This document shows positions 1 to 12,121 of a DNA stretch of 64,000 nt, piece by piece. This DNA comes from Paracoccaceae bacterium (lineage in GTDB: Bacteria > Pseudomonadota > Alphaproteobacteria > Rhodobacterales > Rhodobacteraceae), in assembly GCA_019454225.1 (NCBI GenBank), contig CP075370.1, positions 982,001-1,046,000 of the forward strand, in the 5' to 3' direction. Numbering within the stretch: position 1 is the first letter of the stretch; each line of letters begins with the position of its first letter. Position numbers and translations under genes: made by a program. The notes beneath the pieces are model-generated. The model was not told the origin of the DNA. It worked only from the letters and a program-made list of their open reading frames with translations, and did no database searches.

Positions 1-31
1 GTATAACCGTTGTCCCGCACCCGGAGGTTCC

Positions 32-1216
32 ATGCGCGCGTCCCTGCTTGCCCTTGCCCTAGCAACCCTTGCCACACCCGCCGCCGCCGACTGGCAGGCG
101 ACGCTGGACGCCGCAAGGGGCCAGACCGTCTACTGGAATGCCTGGGGCGGGGACGCGCGCACAAATGCCTTCATCGCCTGGGTCGGGCAGGAGACCGAGC
201 GGCGCCATGGCGTCCGCGTCGAGCATGTGAAGCTGACCGACACGGCCGAGGCGGTAAACCGCGTGATCGCGGAAAAGGCGGCGGGCCGGACATCGGGCGG
301 CACGGTCGACCTGATCTGGATCAACGGCCCGAATTTCCTGACGATGAAGCAGGCGGGGCTGCTGCATGGCCCCTTCGTGGCAGACCTGCCCAATGCGCAG
401 TATCTCGACCTGTCGGCCGGATCGGCGGCCACCACCGACTTCACCGTGCCGACCGATGGCCTTGAAAGCCCGTGGCGGCTGGCGAAGTTCGTCTTCGTGC
501 ATGACAGCGCCCGGGTGCCCGAGCCACCGCTGCAACTGGCCGCATTTCCCGACTGGGCGGCGGCCAACCCGGGCCGCATGACGCACCCTGCGGTGTCGAA
601 CTTCATGGGGGCGACCTTCCTGAAGCAGGCCCTGGTCGAGCTTTCGCCCGATCCGGCCGCGCTGCAGTCGGCCCCCACGGACGCCACCTTCGCCTCGCAG
701 ACGGCTGCCCTGTGGGACTGGTACGACCGCCTGCGCCCGAACCTGTGGCGGCAGGGCACGACCTTTCCCGAGAACGAGAGCATCCAGTTCCAGTTGATGA
801 ACGACGGCGAGGTGGATATCGCCATGGCCTTCGATCCGGCCGCGCCCGCCGCGCTGATCGAGCAGGGGCTGCTGCCCGACAGCGCGCGGGTGTTCGTGCC
901 CGAGGCGGGCAGCATCGGCAACATCAGCTTTGTGGCCATCCCCTTCAACGCCGCGCATCGCGAGGGCGCCGAGGTGGTGGCGAACTTCCTGCTCGATCCC
1001 GAAACGCAGGCACGCCAGCAGGATATCACGGTGCTGGGATCGTTCTCGGTGCTCGATCCGGCGCGCCTGCCGGAAACCGCGCAGGCCGCATTTGCGGCGC
1101 TTCCCGCCGCCCCCGCCCTGCCGCGGCTGGAGGATCTGGGCCGCACCCTGCCCGAACCGCATCCGGGCTGGATGACCCGCATCGCCGAAGAATGGGCGCG
1201 GCGCTACGTCAAATGA
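32..1216 (+). CDS. ABC transporter periplasmic substrate-binding protein (YnjB type)
   Basis: 394-residue protein with a cleavable-looking signal peptide (residues 1-19, ending in APAAA before DW). The body reads as a family 1-like solute-binding protein of the E. coli YnjB type: an early YWNAWGG stretch and an IWINGPNF stretch near residue 94. It should capture a substrate in the periplasm for the permease and ATPase that follow. Its stop codon overlaps the next start in an ATGA, so the three genes form one operon. The substrate is not evident; YnjBCD systems resemble thiamine/iron importers only distantly. An AGG-containing ribosome site lies just before the ATG. Confident on family, not on ligand. 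Confidence 0.88.
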   Translation: MRASLLALALATLATPAAADWQATLDAARGQTVYWNAWGGDARTNAFIAWVGQETERRHGVRVEHVKLTDTAEAVNRVIAEKAAGRTSGGTVDLIWINGPNFLTMKQAGLLHGPFVADLPNAQYLDLSAGSAATTDFTVPTDGLESPWRLAKFVFVHDSARVPEPPLQLAAFPDWAAANPGRMTHPAVSNFMGATFLKQALVELSPDPAALQSAPTDATFASQTAALWDWYDRLRPNLWRQGTTFPENESIQFQLMNDGEVDIAMAFDPAAPAALIEQGLLPDSARVFVPEAGSIGNISFVAIPFNAAHREGAEVVANFLLDPETQARQQDITVLGSFSVLDPARLPETAQAAFAALPAAPALPRLEDLGRTLPEPHPGWMTRIAEEWARRYVK

Positions 1217-2901
1217 CCGGCGGAAGGGCACTGCGCGGCGGTGTCCTTCTGGCCGTGGGTGCGTGCCTGGTGGTGCCGATCCTTGCGGGCCTCGTGACCA
1301 CGGGGCGCGCGGCCTTTGGCGTGCTGCCCGCCATCGGCGCCGTTGATGCGGGCCTCGACCCCTGGCGTGCCCTGATCGCCCAGCCGGGTTTCGCCTCGTC
1401 GCTGCGGCTGACGCTGGTGACCGGATTCGCGGCGACCGCGCTGTCGGTGCTCCTTGCCGCGGCGGCGGTCGCGGTGCTGCACCGCCGGGTGCGCGCGGAA
1501 TGGCTGGCGCCATTTCTTGCGGTGCCCCATGCGGCGCTTGCGATCGGTCTTGCCTTTCTTCTGGCGCCGTCGGGCTGGATCGCACGGGGCCTTGCGCCGC
1601 TGCTCGGCTGGTCGGTTCCGCCGGACGTGGCCACCGTGAACGATCCGTCAGGGGTGGCGCTGATCCTTGGCCTGATGGCCAAGGAGGTGCCCTTCCTGAT
1701 CCTGATGCTGCTGGCCGCCCTGTCGCAGATCCCCGCGCGGACCCATATCGCCGCGGCACGCGCGCTTGGCTATGGCCCCGGCGTCGTCTGGGTCAGCGTG
1801 ATCCTGCCGCAGCTCTGGCCGCTGCTCCGGCTGCCGGTGCGGGTGGTTCTGGCCTTCTCGCTGTCCGTCGTGGATGTCGCGCTGATCCTCGGGCCGCTGA
1901 ACCCGCCGACGCTGGCCGTGGCGGTTACCCGCTGGTTCGCCGCGCCCGATGCCGCGCTGCTGTTGCCCGCCTCGGCCGGGGCGATCCTGCAGGCGGCTGT
2001 GGTGGCAGGCGGCATCGCGATCCTGTGGGGGATCGAGCAGGCGGCGGCCGCGGCCGGCAGGCTTTGGCTGCGCCGTGGCGGCCGGGGCCGCACGGGCGAA
2101 CCCATGGTTGCCCTGCTCGCCGCCATGGCCGCGGTGCTTGCGGCGCTGTCGGTGGCCGCGCTGATCGTCCTGGCCGTCTGGTCGCTGGCGTTCCGCTGGC
2201 CCTGGCCCGCCATGCTGCCGCAGGGCTGGACGCTGCGCTTCTGGATGACGCCGGGCGACTGGTGGTCGGCGGCCGGACAGACCCTTGCGATCGGAGGCAC
2301 CGCCACCATTGCCGCGCTGATCCTCGCCATCGCCTGGCTGGAGGGAGAAGACCGCGGCGGCCATCCCCGCGCCCGCTGGGGCGAGGCGCTGATCTACCTG
2401 CCCCTGATGCTGCCGCAGGTCGCCTTCCTGTTCGGACTGAATGTCGAGCTGTTGCGCCTTGGCATAAGCCCGGGATTCTGGGCCGTCGTCTGGGGGCATG
2501 TGCTGTTCGTGTTTCCCTATGTCATGATCGCGCTGTCCGATCCCTGGCGGCGGCTCGATCCCGGCCATCTGCGCAGTGCCGCGGCGCTCGGGGCGGGGCC
2601 GATGCGTCGGCTTGTCGCGATCAAGCTGCCGCTTCTCTTGCGCCCGATCCTGATCGCGGCGGCGGTCGGGTTCTCGGTGTCGGTCGCGCTCTACCTGCCC
2701 ACGCTGTTCCTGGGCGGCGGGCGCATCGCCACCCTGACGACCGAGGCGGTCACCCTGTCTTCGGGGGCCGACCGGCGGGTGCTGGGCGTCCTTGCGACGC
2801 TTCAGGCGGTGTTGCCGGTGCTGGCCTTTGCCACCGCGGGGCTGGTGCCGCGACTCCTGCATCGCAACCGCCTCGGCATGACCGGGGGGATCGTGGCATG
2901 A
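1213..2901 (+). CDS. ABC transporter permease, double-length (YnjC type)
   Basis: 562-residue inner-membrane protein with two tandem binding-protein-dependent permease halves, as in YnjC and ThiP. Each half has about six hydrophobic helices and an EAA-like loop: ARALGYGPGVVWVSVILPQ near residue 185 and AAALGAGPMRRLVAIKLP near residue 460. These loops contact the ATPase. The ATG at 1213 is chosen because it overlaps the upstream stop as ATGA; upstream in-frame sequence is only the out-of-frame reading of the binding-protein gene. It ends in ATGA with the ATPase gene. A fused permease means one polypeptide provides the whole channel. Confidence 0.88.
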   Translation: MTGGRALRGGVLLAVGACLVVPILAGLVTTGRAAFGVLPAIGAVDAGLDPWRALIAQPGFASSLRLTLVTGFAATALSVLLAAAAVAVLHRRVRAEWLAPFLAVPHAALAIGLAFLLAPSGWIARGLAPLLGWSVPPDVATVNDPSGVALILGLMAKEVPFLILMLLAALSQIPARTHIAAARALGYGPGVVWVSVILPQLWPLLRLPVRVVLAFSLSVVDVALILGPLNPPTLAVAVTRWFAAPDAALLLPASAGAILQAAVVAGGIAILWGIEQAAAAAGRLWLRRGGRGRTGEPMVALLAAMAAVLAALSVAALIVLAVWSLAFRWPWPAMLPQGWTLRFWMTPGDWWSAAGQTLAIGGTATIAALILAIAWLEGEDRGGHPRARWGEALIYLPLMLPQVAFLFGLNVELLRLGISPGFWAVVWGHVLFVFPYVMIALSDPWRRLDPGHLRSAAALGAGPMRRLVAIKLPLLLRPILIAAAVGFSVSVALYLPTLFLGGGRIATLTTEAVTLSSGADRRVLGVLATLQAVLPVLAFATAGLVPRLLHRNRLGMTGGIVA

Positions 2902-3533
2902 CCCTTCGGCTCGACGGCGTGGCGGTGCGGCACCGGGGCGCGGCGGCCCCGCTGTTTCCCCCGGTCACGCTGGACATTCCGCCGGGGCAGGTCGCCACGC
3001 TGATGGGGCCGTCGGGCATCGGCAAATCGACGCTGCTCGACGCGGTGGGCGGGCATCTCGGCCCCGGGTTCCGCGCCGAGGGGCACGTGCTCGTCGATGG
3101 CCGCGATGTCACCGCACTGGCACCCGAGGCGCGCCGCATCGGTTTGCTGTTCCAGGATGCGCTTCTGTTTCCACACCTGTCGGTCGGCGACAACCTCAGC
3201 TTCGGGCTGACCCCGCATGTGCGGGGTCGCGCGGCGCGGCGCGCGGCGGTCGATGGGGCGCTGAGCCGCGCCGGCCTTGCAGGGTTCCACGACCGCGATC
3301 CCGCCACGCTGTCGGGTGGCCAGCGGGCCCGGGCCGCGCTGATGCGCGCCCTGCTGGCCGAACCCCGGGCGCTGCTGCTGGACGAACCCTTTTCGCGGCT
3401 GGACGCGGGCCTGCGTGCCGAGATCCGCAGCTTTGTCTTCGATCACCTGCGCGAACAGGGCATCCCCGCCCTGATGGTCACCCATGACGCGGGCGATGCC
3501 ACGGCGGCCGGGGGGCCGGTGATCGCCCTCTGA
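2898..3533 (+). CDS. ABC transporter ATP-binding protein (YnjD type)
   Basis: 211-residue nucleotide-binding subunit of the YnjB/C/D importer. It shows Walker A GPSGIGKS (37-44), Q-loop LLFQD (83-87), signature LSGGQ (138-142), Walker B LLLDEP (159-164) and an H-loop His at 196. It is short for the class, with essentially no C-terminal regulatory domain after the H-loop. The start overlaps the permease stop as ATGA. The gene ends only five bases from the stop of gyrB on the other strand, with no room for a dedicated terminator. Confidence 0.9.
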   Translation: MTLRLDGVAVRHRGAAAPLFPPVTLDIPPGQVATLMGPSGIGKSTLLDAVGGHLGPGFRAEGHVLVDGRDVTALAPEARRIGLLFQDALLFPHLSVGDNLSFGLTPHVRGRAARRAAVDGALSRAGLAGFHDRDPATLSGGQRARAALMRALLAEPRALLLDEPFSRLDAGLRAEIRSFVFDHLREQGIPALMVTHDAGDATAAGGPVIAL

Positions 3534-3538
3534 CCGTT

Positions 3539-6043
<2,505 letters not shown>

Positions 6044-6070
6044 TCACGGCCCGGACACAAGATTTGGGGG

Positions 6071-6691
6071 TCAGGACAGGGCGATGACCCCTGCCACCGC
6101 GATCAGCAGCGCCCCGGCCGTCAGGTTCATCCGCCGCAGCGCGGCCGGCGAGGAAACCAGGCTGCGCGCCCGGTCGATCAGTCCGGCAAAGACCAGGTTC
6201 CCGGCCATCGGAATCGCCGTGGACACCGCGACGATCACTGCAATGTCCGTCGCGGTGATGCGCGACAGGTCGAAGAAGCCCGGCAGCACGCCCATGTAGA
6301 ACAGGATCGCCTTGGGGTTGCCCAGGATCGCCGCAATCCCGGCGGCAAAACCCGCCCAGGCGCCCGGGCGGGTCAGGCGGCTGTCGGTCGAGATCGGCGC
6401 CCCCGCGTGGCGGATCAGAAGCCAGCCCATGACCAGGAAGATGGCCACCGCCACCCATTTCATCGCCTCGATGAACTGCCCGTAGGCGCCCGCGATCCAG
6501 GACAGGCCGAAGATCGCGACAAGCGGCCACAGCATGTCGCCCAGCGACACCCCCACGGCCAGCGGCCAGGCCGCGCCGAACCCGCCCGAAAGGGTGCGCG
6601 CGATCAGCGCCACCCAGACCGGTCCGGGCGTCAGGAACAGGATCAGCAGGGCGCCGCAGTACAGCGCGAGGGCAGAGAGGGTGATGGTCAT
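6071..6691 (-). CDS. LysE/RhtB family translocator
   Basis: 206-residue inner-membrane exporter of the LysE/RhtB superfamily, which exports amino acids such as lysine, homoserine or threonine. It has about six hydrophobic segments, the N-terminal LFLTPGPVWVALIARTLSGG signature and NPKAILFYMGVLPGF in the middle. I chose the ATG at 6691 because it overlaps the preceding VOC stop as ATGA and begins directly with the first membrane helix. A further upstream start would add 31 polar residues read from the VOC gene. The substrate cannot be told from sequence. Confidence 0.9.
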   Translation of the reverse strand: MTITLSALALYCGALLILFLTPGPVWVALIARTLSGGFGAAWPLAVGVSLGDMLWPLVAIFGLSWIAGAYGQFIEAMKWVAVAIFLVMGWLLIRHAGAPISTDSRLTRPGAWAGFAAGIAAILGNPKAILFYMGVLPGFFDLSRITATDIAVIVAVSTAIPMAGNLVFAGLIDRARSLVSSPAALRRMNLTAGALLIAVAGVIALS

Positions 6692-7122
6692 GGTTCCACC
6701 GGCAGGGTCAGGCTGCCGTCTTCGGACAGCGGCCAGAACGGGTTCATCGCCAGTTCCCAGACATGGCCGTCCGGATCGGCCCAATAGCCCGCGTATCCGC
6801 CCCAGACGGTCCGTTCCGGCCGCTTGAGCGGCGTCGCCCCGGCCGCGACGGTCTGGGCAAAGGCGCGGTCAACCTCTTCCACCGTCGGGAAATTCTGCGC
6901 CAGCGTCACGGCTCCGGCACCGAGCGGCACGTCCGCCCGCCCCTGGTCGGCGGCCAGGTCGTCGCGCCCGAACAGGGCCAGCACTGCCCCCTGCAACTGG
7001 AAGAATGCAACCGAGGGCTGGCTGTGCGGATGCTCGCGCCAGCCGAGGCGGGCATAGAAGGCACGGGCCTGCGCCAGATCGGCGACGCCCAGGGTGACGA
7101 GGGAAACGCGCTGCGGTGTCAT
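6688..7122 (-). CDS. VOC family protein (glyoxalase/bleomycin resistance-like)
   Basis: 144-residue vicinal-oxygen-chelate fold protein: RVSLVTLGVADLAQARAFY at the N-terminus and GYWADPDGHVWELAMNPFW near the C-terminus, the latter giving the usual metal-ligand Glu. Such proteins bind a divalent metal and act as lyases, dioxygenases or resistance proteins; which applies here is unclear. It overlaps recF upstream and the LysE-type gene downstream, each by four bases, so it is translationally coupled to DNA-maintenance genes without an obvious functional link. Confidence 0.88.
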   Translation of the reverse strand: MTPQRVSLVTLGVADLAQARAFYARLGWREHPHSQPSVAFFQLQGAVLALFGRDDLAADQGRADVPLGAGAVTLAQNFPTVEEVDRAFAQTVAAGATPLKRPERTVWGGYAGYWADPDGHVWELAMNPFWPLSEDGSLTLPVEP

Positions 7123-8216
7123 GCGGGCACAATCCGGCTTTCGCCGCCGTCGTCGGCGACCGCGAACATCTGCCCGCGCGCGCCCAGACTGTCAAACAGG
7201 CTGGCCTCGGTTCCCGTCAGGAAGGCCTGACAGCCAAGCGCGACGATTTCGTCATACAGCGCGGCGCGGCGTCCGGGGTCGAGATGGGCGGCAACCTCGT
7301 CCAGCAACAGCACCGGCGCGATGCCCGGGTCGGTCGCCAGTGCCCGCGCGTTGGCGAGGATGAGGCTGATCAGAAGGGCCTTCTGCTCGCCGGTCGAACA
7401 CAGCGCTGCCGCCATGCCTTTCTCGGAAAAAATCGCATTAATATCAATGCGATGAGGTCCGGTCAGCGTGCGACCGGCCGCCATGTCGCGGCGTCGTCCG
7501 GCGGCCAGGGCGGCGGCCAGGTCGGCGCCATCGGGCATCCCGTCCTCGGCGGACAGGGAAAGGTCGGCGCGGGGAAAGGCGGTTTCCGCCCCGTCCTGGG
7601 CCGTCGCAAGCCGCGCCATCGCCAGGTTGCGGTTCGCGCTGATCGCCCCGGCCGCGCCGACCATCTGCGCCTCGACCGCAGCATACCAGCGGCTATCCTC
7701 GACCTGATCCCTTAACATCCGGTTACGCTCGCGCATCGCGCGCTCGTAGGCCAGCACCGCCTCGCCATGATCGGGCGCGAAGCTGAGCGCGATGCGGTCC
7801 AGGAACCGCCTGCGCCCCTCGGCCCCCTCCTGCCAGAGGCGGTCCATCGCGGGCACCAGCCACAGGATCCGCAGCATCCGGCCCAGGGCCGTCTGGGTCG
7901 CGGGCTTGCCGTCGATGCGCACCTCGCGCGGGGCGCCCGGTTCGGCCCATGTCTCGACCTCATGGCTGCCGTCCGGGCCCGACAGCCGGGCTGCCACCTT
8001 CCATCCCACGCCCTCGGGCCGCCGCGCCAGATCGGCGGTCTCCGCCCGTCGCAGGCCACGGCCCGGAGACAGCATCGAGACGGCCTCCAGCACGTTGGTC
8101 TTGCCCGCGCCATTGGCGCCGAAGAACGCGGCAGGGCCCCCGCCAAGCACCAGAACAGCCCGCCGGTGGCTGCGGAAATGCGAGATATTCAAGGATGTTA
8201 CGACCAGCCCGCGCAA
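7119..8216 (-). CDS. recF: DNA replication/repair protein RecF
   Basis: 365 residues, the usual RecF length. SMC/ABC-type ATPase with Walker A GANGAGKT (33-40), signature region STGEQKALLISL and Walker B LLLDEVAAHLD. RecF works with RecO and RecR to load RecA at single-strand gaps. It follows dnaN after 64 bases that contain a possible hairpin, and its stop overlaps the VOC gene start. The N-terminal LNISHFRSH stretch supports the chosen start. Confidence 0.96.
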   Translation of the reverse strand: MRGLVVTSLNISHFRSHRRAVLVLGGGPAAFFGANGAGKTNVLEAVSMLSPGRGLRRAETADLARRPEGVGWKVAARLSGPDGSHEVETWAEPGAPREVRIDGKPATQTALGRMLRILWLVPAMDRLWQEGAEGRRRFLDRIALSFAPDHGEAVLAYERAMRERNRMLRDQVEDSRWYAAVEAQMVGAAGAISANRNLAMARLATAQDGAETAFPRADLSLSAEDGMPDGADLAAALAAGRRRDMAAGRTLTGPHRIDINAIFSEKGMAAALCSTGEQKALLISLILANARALATDPGIAPVLLLDEVAAHLDPGRRAALYDEIVALGCQAFLTGTEASLFDSLGARGQMFAVADDGGESRIVPA

Positions 8217-8245
8217 GTGACCGTGCTTTCGTTCGTGCCGGGGTT

Positions 8246-8274
8246 CCCGGGTGACCCCGGGGCCTGGACCCGGG
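8246..8274 (-). terminator. possible hairpin between dnaN and recF
   Basis: A seven-base inverted repeat (CCCGGGT and ACCCGGG) with a 15-base GC-rich loop lies just after the dnaN stop. No T-tract follows. It could be an attenuator or merely GC-rich sequence. Confidence 0.3.
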
Positions 8275-8280
8275 CGGCGG

Positions 8281-9399
8281 TCACACGCGCATCGGCATCA
8301 CGACATAGACGGCGGTGGTGTCGTTGCCTTCGCGCATCAGGGTGGGATCGCCCGCAGAGTTGAACAGGAACACGGCATTCTCGCGATCGACCTGGCTGGC
8401 GATTTCCAGCAGGTACTTCGCGTTGAAGCCGATCTCCAGCTTCTCGTCACCATAGGCGACGGCCAGTTCCTCTTCCGCGGCGGCGGTGTCGGGGGCGTTG
8501 ACCGACAGGATCAGCCGATCCTCGTCGAGGCTGAGCTTGACGGCGCGCGACCGTTCCGACGACACGGTCGCCACGCGGTCCACGGCGCGGGCGAACTCGG
8601 CGGCGTCAACCTCGAGCCTGCGGGAATTTCCCATGGGAATCACGCGGGTATAGTCGGGGAACGTGCCGTCGATGACCTTGGAGGTCAGCGTGACGGCGGG
8701 GGTGGCGAAACGCACCTTGGTTTCCGAGACCGAGACCGCGATGGTCGCCTCGTCATCGTCGAGCAGCTTGCGCAGTTCGCCCACGGTCTTGCGAGGCACG
8801 ATCACGCCCGGCATGTCCTCGGCCCCGGCGGGCAGCGGATGCTCGATCCGGGCGAGGCGGTGGCCGTCCGTCGCCACGCAGCGCAGGACCCGACCGCTGT
8901 CGCCCTGCGCCGTGTGCATGTAGACGCCGTTCAGGTAATACCTTGTTTCCTCGGTCGAAATCGCGAACTTCGCCTTGTCGAAGAGACGCCGCAGCACGGG
9001 TGCCGGGGCGGCGAAGTTGCAGGTGTATTCGGAGGAGGCCATCAGCGGAAAATCCTCGCGCGGCAGCGTCGCCAGCGAGAAGGTGGACCGGCCCGCCGCC
9101 ACGGTCAGCCGCTGGGTCGCGGGGTCGGTGGCCATGGTGACCAGCGATCCGTCCGGCAGCTTCCGCACGATTTCATGCAGCATCACCGCAGATACGGTGG
9201 TGGCGCCGGGGCGTTCCACCATGGCTGGGGCACGGTCGACCACCTCGATGTCCAGATCGGTGGCCCGCAGCGACACCTGCGCACCTTCCGCCTCGATCAG
9301 GACGTTGGCGAGAATCGGGATCGTGTTGCGCCGTTCGACAACCGATTGCGCCTGGCCGACGGCTTTCAGGAGCGTCGCGCGTTCGATGCTGATCTTCAT
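8281..9399 (-). CDS. dnaN: DNA polymerase III beta subunit (sliding clamp)
   Basis: 372-residue clamp protein made of three similar domains. It begins MKISIERATLLKAVGQAQSV and ends in the typical VYVVMPMRV, where the C-terminal residues line the hydrophobic cleft for clamp-binding partners. It tethers the replicase and other factors to DNA. It heads the dnaN-recF-VOC-LysE-gyrB group. Unusually for this order, dnaA is not the next gene upstream. Confidence 0.97.
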   Translation of the reverse strand: MKISIERATLLKAVGQAQSVVERRNTIPILANVLIEAEGAQVSLRATDLDIEVVDRAPAMVERPGATTVSAVMLHEIVRKLPDGSLVTMATDPATQRLTVAAGRSTFSLATLPREDFPLMASSEYTCNFAAPAPVLRRLFDKAKFAISTEETRYYLNGVYMHTAQGDSGRVLRCVATDGHRLARIEHPLPAGAEDMPGVIVPRKTVGELRKLLDDDEATIAVSVSETKVRFATPAVTLTSKVIDGTFPDYTRVIPMGNSRRLEVDAAEFARAVDRVATVSSERSRAVKLSLDEDRLILSVNAPDTAAAEEELAVAYGDEKLEIGFNAKYLLEIASQVDRENAVFLFNSAGDPTLMREGNDTTAVYVVMPMRV

Positions 9400-9648
9400 G
9401 CCCAGTCCCCCTGCACCCCGCTGCCGGGGACGTCGAAGTTAGCGGTTTCGTGCGGGCGCACAAGGGGTTTGGCAGCGATTCCGCAGTGCGGCGGGGCGAA
9501 GCCTGGCGGGGTGTGGCGGGGGGTCCGCATCTGTCCCGCAGCCGTCGGTTCCACGTATGGCATCCGTCCCGACAGGCCGCGCGCCACGTTAGGGCGGCGT
9601 GAACCCCCTGCCGCGCAGTCTGGCCGCCGCGAAACACCGGAGCCTGCC

Positions 9649-10161
9649 ATGCCGAAACCCAGCCCCGCCCCCGCCCGGCACAAGCCCGCCGCGCATTATC
9701 ACTATCTGGCCGAGACGCTGCGCGATCTGGAGGGCGCGCTGCGCCATGGCCTGAAGGGATCGGCGTTTGTCCCGGCCGAATGGGCGGCGGTGGCGCAGGG
9801 CGTGCCCGAACCGCTGAAGGAAAAGCTGACGCTGCGGGTGGATGCCGATGTGCTGCGGTTCTTCCGGCTGATGGGCCGGGGGTATCTGACGCAGATGAAC
9901 CGGGTGCTGCGGGCCTTCATGCATGCCCGGCTGGCGGGCGTGGTGCCGGGGGCCGAGGATGTGGGCTATGCGCCCGATCCGCTGGAGACCTACATCACCG
10001 AGGCGGCGGCACTGGTCGAGGCGATGTCGGCGCGGAACTCGCGGCTGCGCACCGGCGCGGACGTGACCGCCGACGATGTGGAGATCGACCGCCGCATGGC
10101 GCGGGTGCGCCGCATGGAGGTGGAGCTGAACCTGCCCGAGGCGGTGCGGGTGACGGGATGA
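9649..10161 (+). CDS. BrnA-like antitoxin family protein, orphan
   Basis: 170-residue basic protein. The central segment KLTLRVDADVLRFFRLMGRG (about residues 58-77) followed by YLTQMNRVLRAFM matches the ribbon-helix-helix C-terminal motif of BrnA antitoxins (x-LR-D-DVL-F-x-G-Y-x-INxVLR). The C-terminal half is charged and unfamiliar. No BrnT-like toxin ORF lies next to it: dnaN is divergent on one side and a glycerate kinase convergent on the other. It may be a stand-alone DNA-binding regulator. An ATG preceded by a GGAG-like site supports the start. Confidence 0.7.
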   Translation: MPKPSPAPARHKPAAHYHYLAETLRDLEGALRHGLKGSAFVPAEWAAVAQGVPEPLKEKLTLRVDADVLRFFRLMGRGYLTQMNRVLRAFMHARLAGVVPGAEDVGYAPDPLETYITEAAALVEAMSARNSRLRTGADVTADDVEIDRRMARVRRMEVELNLPEAVRVTG

Positions 10162-10170
10162 GCCGTGTCG

Positions 10171-11442
10171 CTAGCGGATCAGGATCGCCCGGAAGTCGTT
10201 GACATTCGTGCCGGTCGGGCCGGGAGTGAACAGGTCGTCCAGTGCGGCGAAGGCGCCGAAGGCGTCATTCGCGGCCAGCAGCGCGGCCGGATCGTGCCCG
10301 TGCCCGCGCAGCCGGGCCATGCTGGAGCCGGTGGCGAAGGCGCCGGCGTTGTCCTCGGACCCGTCGATGCCGTCGGTATCGGCGGCAAGGGCGGCGAAGG
10401 GAACGCCCTCGGCGGCCAGTGCCAGCGCCAGAAGGAATTCGGTGTTGCGCCCGCCGCGCCCCTTGCCGCGCAGCGTGACGGTGGTTTCCCCCCCCGAAAG
10501 GATCGTCACCGGCCGGGAAAAGGGGCGGCCGCGGGCCGCAACCTCGCGCGCGATGGCGGCATGGACCCGGCCGACGTCGCGTGATTCGCCCTCGATCGCG
10601 TCGGACAGGATGACGGCGGGCACGCCCATGGCGGCGGATCGCGCCGCCGCCGCCTCGAGGCTGAGGCGGGCCGAGGCGATGACCCGCACCTCATGCCCGG
10701 CAAAGACCGGATCGGCGGGGTCGGGGGCCTGGCCCTCGTCGCCCGCCAGCCAGTCGGCCACGCGGGGCGGCAGGGCGATGCGCCAGGCCCCGACATGGGC
10801 CCGTGCCTCGGCCCGGGTCACGCGGTCGGGGACAGTGGGCCCCGAGGCGACCTGCGCCGGATCATCGCCCGGCACGTCGGAGACGACCAGGCTGACGACG
10901 CGGGCGGGATGGGCGGCGGCGGCCAGCCGCCCGCCCTTGATGCCCGAGACCTGCTTGCGGATCGCGTTCATCACGCCGATCGGGGCGCCCGAGGCCAGCA
11001 GCGCGCGGTTCAGCGCCGCCTCGTCCTCGAGCGTCAGGTGGCCGGGCGGGCTGGGCAGCAGCGCCGACCCGCCGCCGCAGACCAGGGCCACGACAAGATC
11101 GTCGGGCGTCAGCCCGCGCAGCGCGTCGAACAGCGCGGCCGAGGCGGCGAGGCCCGCCGTGTCGGGCACCGGATGGGCGGATTCCATGACGCGGATCGCC
11201 TGCGTCGGGCAGGCATAGCCATAGCGGGTGACGACCACGCCCGACAGCGGGCCGTCCCACAGCCGTTCGAAGGCGGCGGCCAGCTGCGCCGCGCCCTTGC
11301 CCGCGCCCACGACAACGGTGCGCCCCCGGGGCCTGGGCGGCAGGTGCGGCCGCAGCGCCCGTTCCGGTTCGGCCGCGGCGACGGCGGCCTCGAACAGGGC
11401 GGTGAGCAGGCTGCGGTCGGCGGGGGTGATGCGGTCTGTCAT
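10171..11442 (-). CDS. glycerate 2-kinase, MOFRL/DUF4147 family (TtuD-like)
   Basis: 423 residues. The N-terminal DUF4147 half holds [17 protein letters not shown] and [15 protein letters not shown]; the C-terminal MOFRL half holds [21 protein letters not shown] and [11 protein letters not shown]. The family phosphorylates D-glycerate at C2. It was once annotated as hydroxypyruvate reductase (ttuD) from the tartrate pathway. The ATG at 11442 fits the domain start; an earlier in-frame start would add 47 unrelated residues. It ends nine bases from the BrnA-like gene, convergently. No glyoxylate or tartrate genes are adjacent. Confidence 0.9.
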   Translation of the reverse strand: MTDRITPADRSLLTALFEAAVAAAEPERALRPHLPPRPRGRTVVVGAGKGAAQLAAAFERLWDGPLSGVVVTRYGYACPTQAIRVMESAHPVPDTAGLAASAALFDALRGLTPDDLVVALVCGGGSALLPSPPGHLTLEDEAALNRALLASGAPIGVMNAIRKQVSGIKGGRLAAAAHPARVVSLVVSDVPGDDPAQVASGPTVPDRVTRAEARAHVGAWRIALPPRVADWLAGDEGQAPDPADPVFAGHEVRVIASARLSLEAAAARSAAMGVPAVILSDAIEGESRDVGRVHAAIAREVAARGRPFSRPVTILSGGETTVTLRGKGRGGRNTEFLLALALAAEGVPFAALAADTDGIDGSEDNAGAFATGSSMARLRGHGHDPAALLAANDAFGAFAALDDLFTPGPTGTNVNDFRAILIR

Positions 11443-11527
11443 GGCGGAAGGATGCCCGAGTTTGCGGTGACGGCGCCAGCCCCCGCCGTGCGGGGGCGCG
11501 ATGGCGCAGGGGGATGCGGGTGGCGGG

Positions 11528-12118
11528 CTAGCGCATGCGCATCGCGCGGCCGAGCGCCTCACGCGAGAGGAGCGTGTCGGCATAGGCGACGAGGCGCGGC
11601 TCGCTGACCGGGAACCGGGCGGCCCGCGCCCAGGACAGGCAATGCGCGAGGATGATGTCGGGCACGGTCATCAGGTCGCCCATCAGGAAGGGCCCGCTGC
11701 CCATGCGCGCGACGAGCGTCTTCTGCGCGCGTTCGAATTCCCATTTCAGGCTGTCCTTGATCGCGGGGAGGCGCAGCTCCTCGGGCAGGATGAAGCTGTG
11801 GCGGGCCGCCGTCCACAGGGCGCCATCGAGTTCGTCCAGCAGGAAATGGGTCAGGCTGTCCTGGCGCGCGCGGTCGAGCGTGCCGGCCGCGTGGGTGAAG
11901 CGCTGGTGCCGGTCGGCCAGGTAGGTGAGGATCGCCGTGGAATCGGTGATCGGCGCGCCGTTGACCACCAGGACCGGCACCTTGCCGGCGGGGTTCACCC
12001 CGCGCACGGCCGCCGATTGCGGCATGGCATCGACATGTTCGTAGGGTTCGCCCAGTTCCTCGAGCATCCACAGGACGCGCAGGGTGCGGCTGCGGTGGTT
12101 TCCGATCACCTGATACAT
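11528..12118 (-). CDS. glutathione S-transferase family protein
   Basis: 196 residues. Thioredoxin-fold N-terminal domain ([43 protein letters not shown]; the last is the glutathione gamma-glutamyl site) and an all-helical C-terminal domain ending with [19 protein letters not shown], the conserved N-capping region. Probable detoxification or redox role in the cytoplasm. It follows the thiolase gene after only three bases on the same strand, so the two are probably co-transcribed. Confidence 0.9.
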   Translation of the reverse strand: MYQVIGNHRSRTLRVLWMLEELGEPYEHVDAMPQSAAVRGVNPAGKVPVLVVNGAPITDSTAILTYLADRHQRFTHAAGTLDRARQDSLTHFLLDELDGALWTAARHSFILPEELRLPAIKDSLKWEFERAQKTLVARMGSGPFLMGDLMTVPDIILAHCLSWARAARFPVSEPRLVAYADTLLSREALGRAMRMR

Positions 12119-12121
12119 CGG

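Noticed and set aside
59-1759. 566-codon open frame on the minus strand at the left edge
   Set aside because: Antisense to the binding protein and permease genes; Pro/Arg-rich with no family resemblance.
9400-9648. possible replication origin upstream of dnaN
   Set aside because: No DnaA-box-like TTATCCACA sequences or AT-rich unwinding stretch seen in the 249-base gap.
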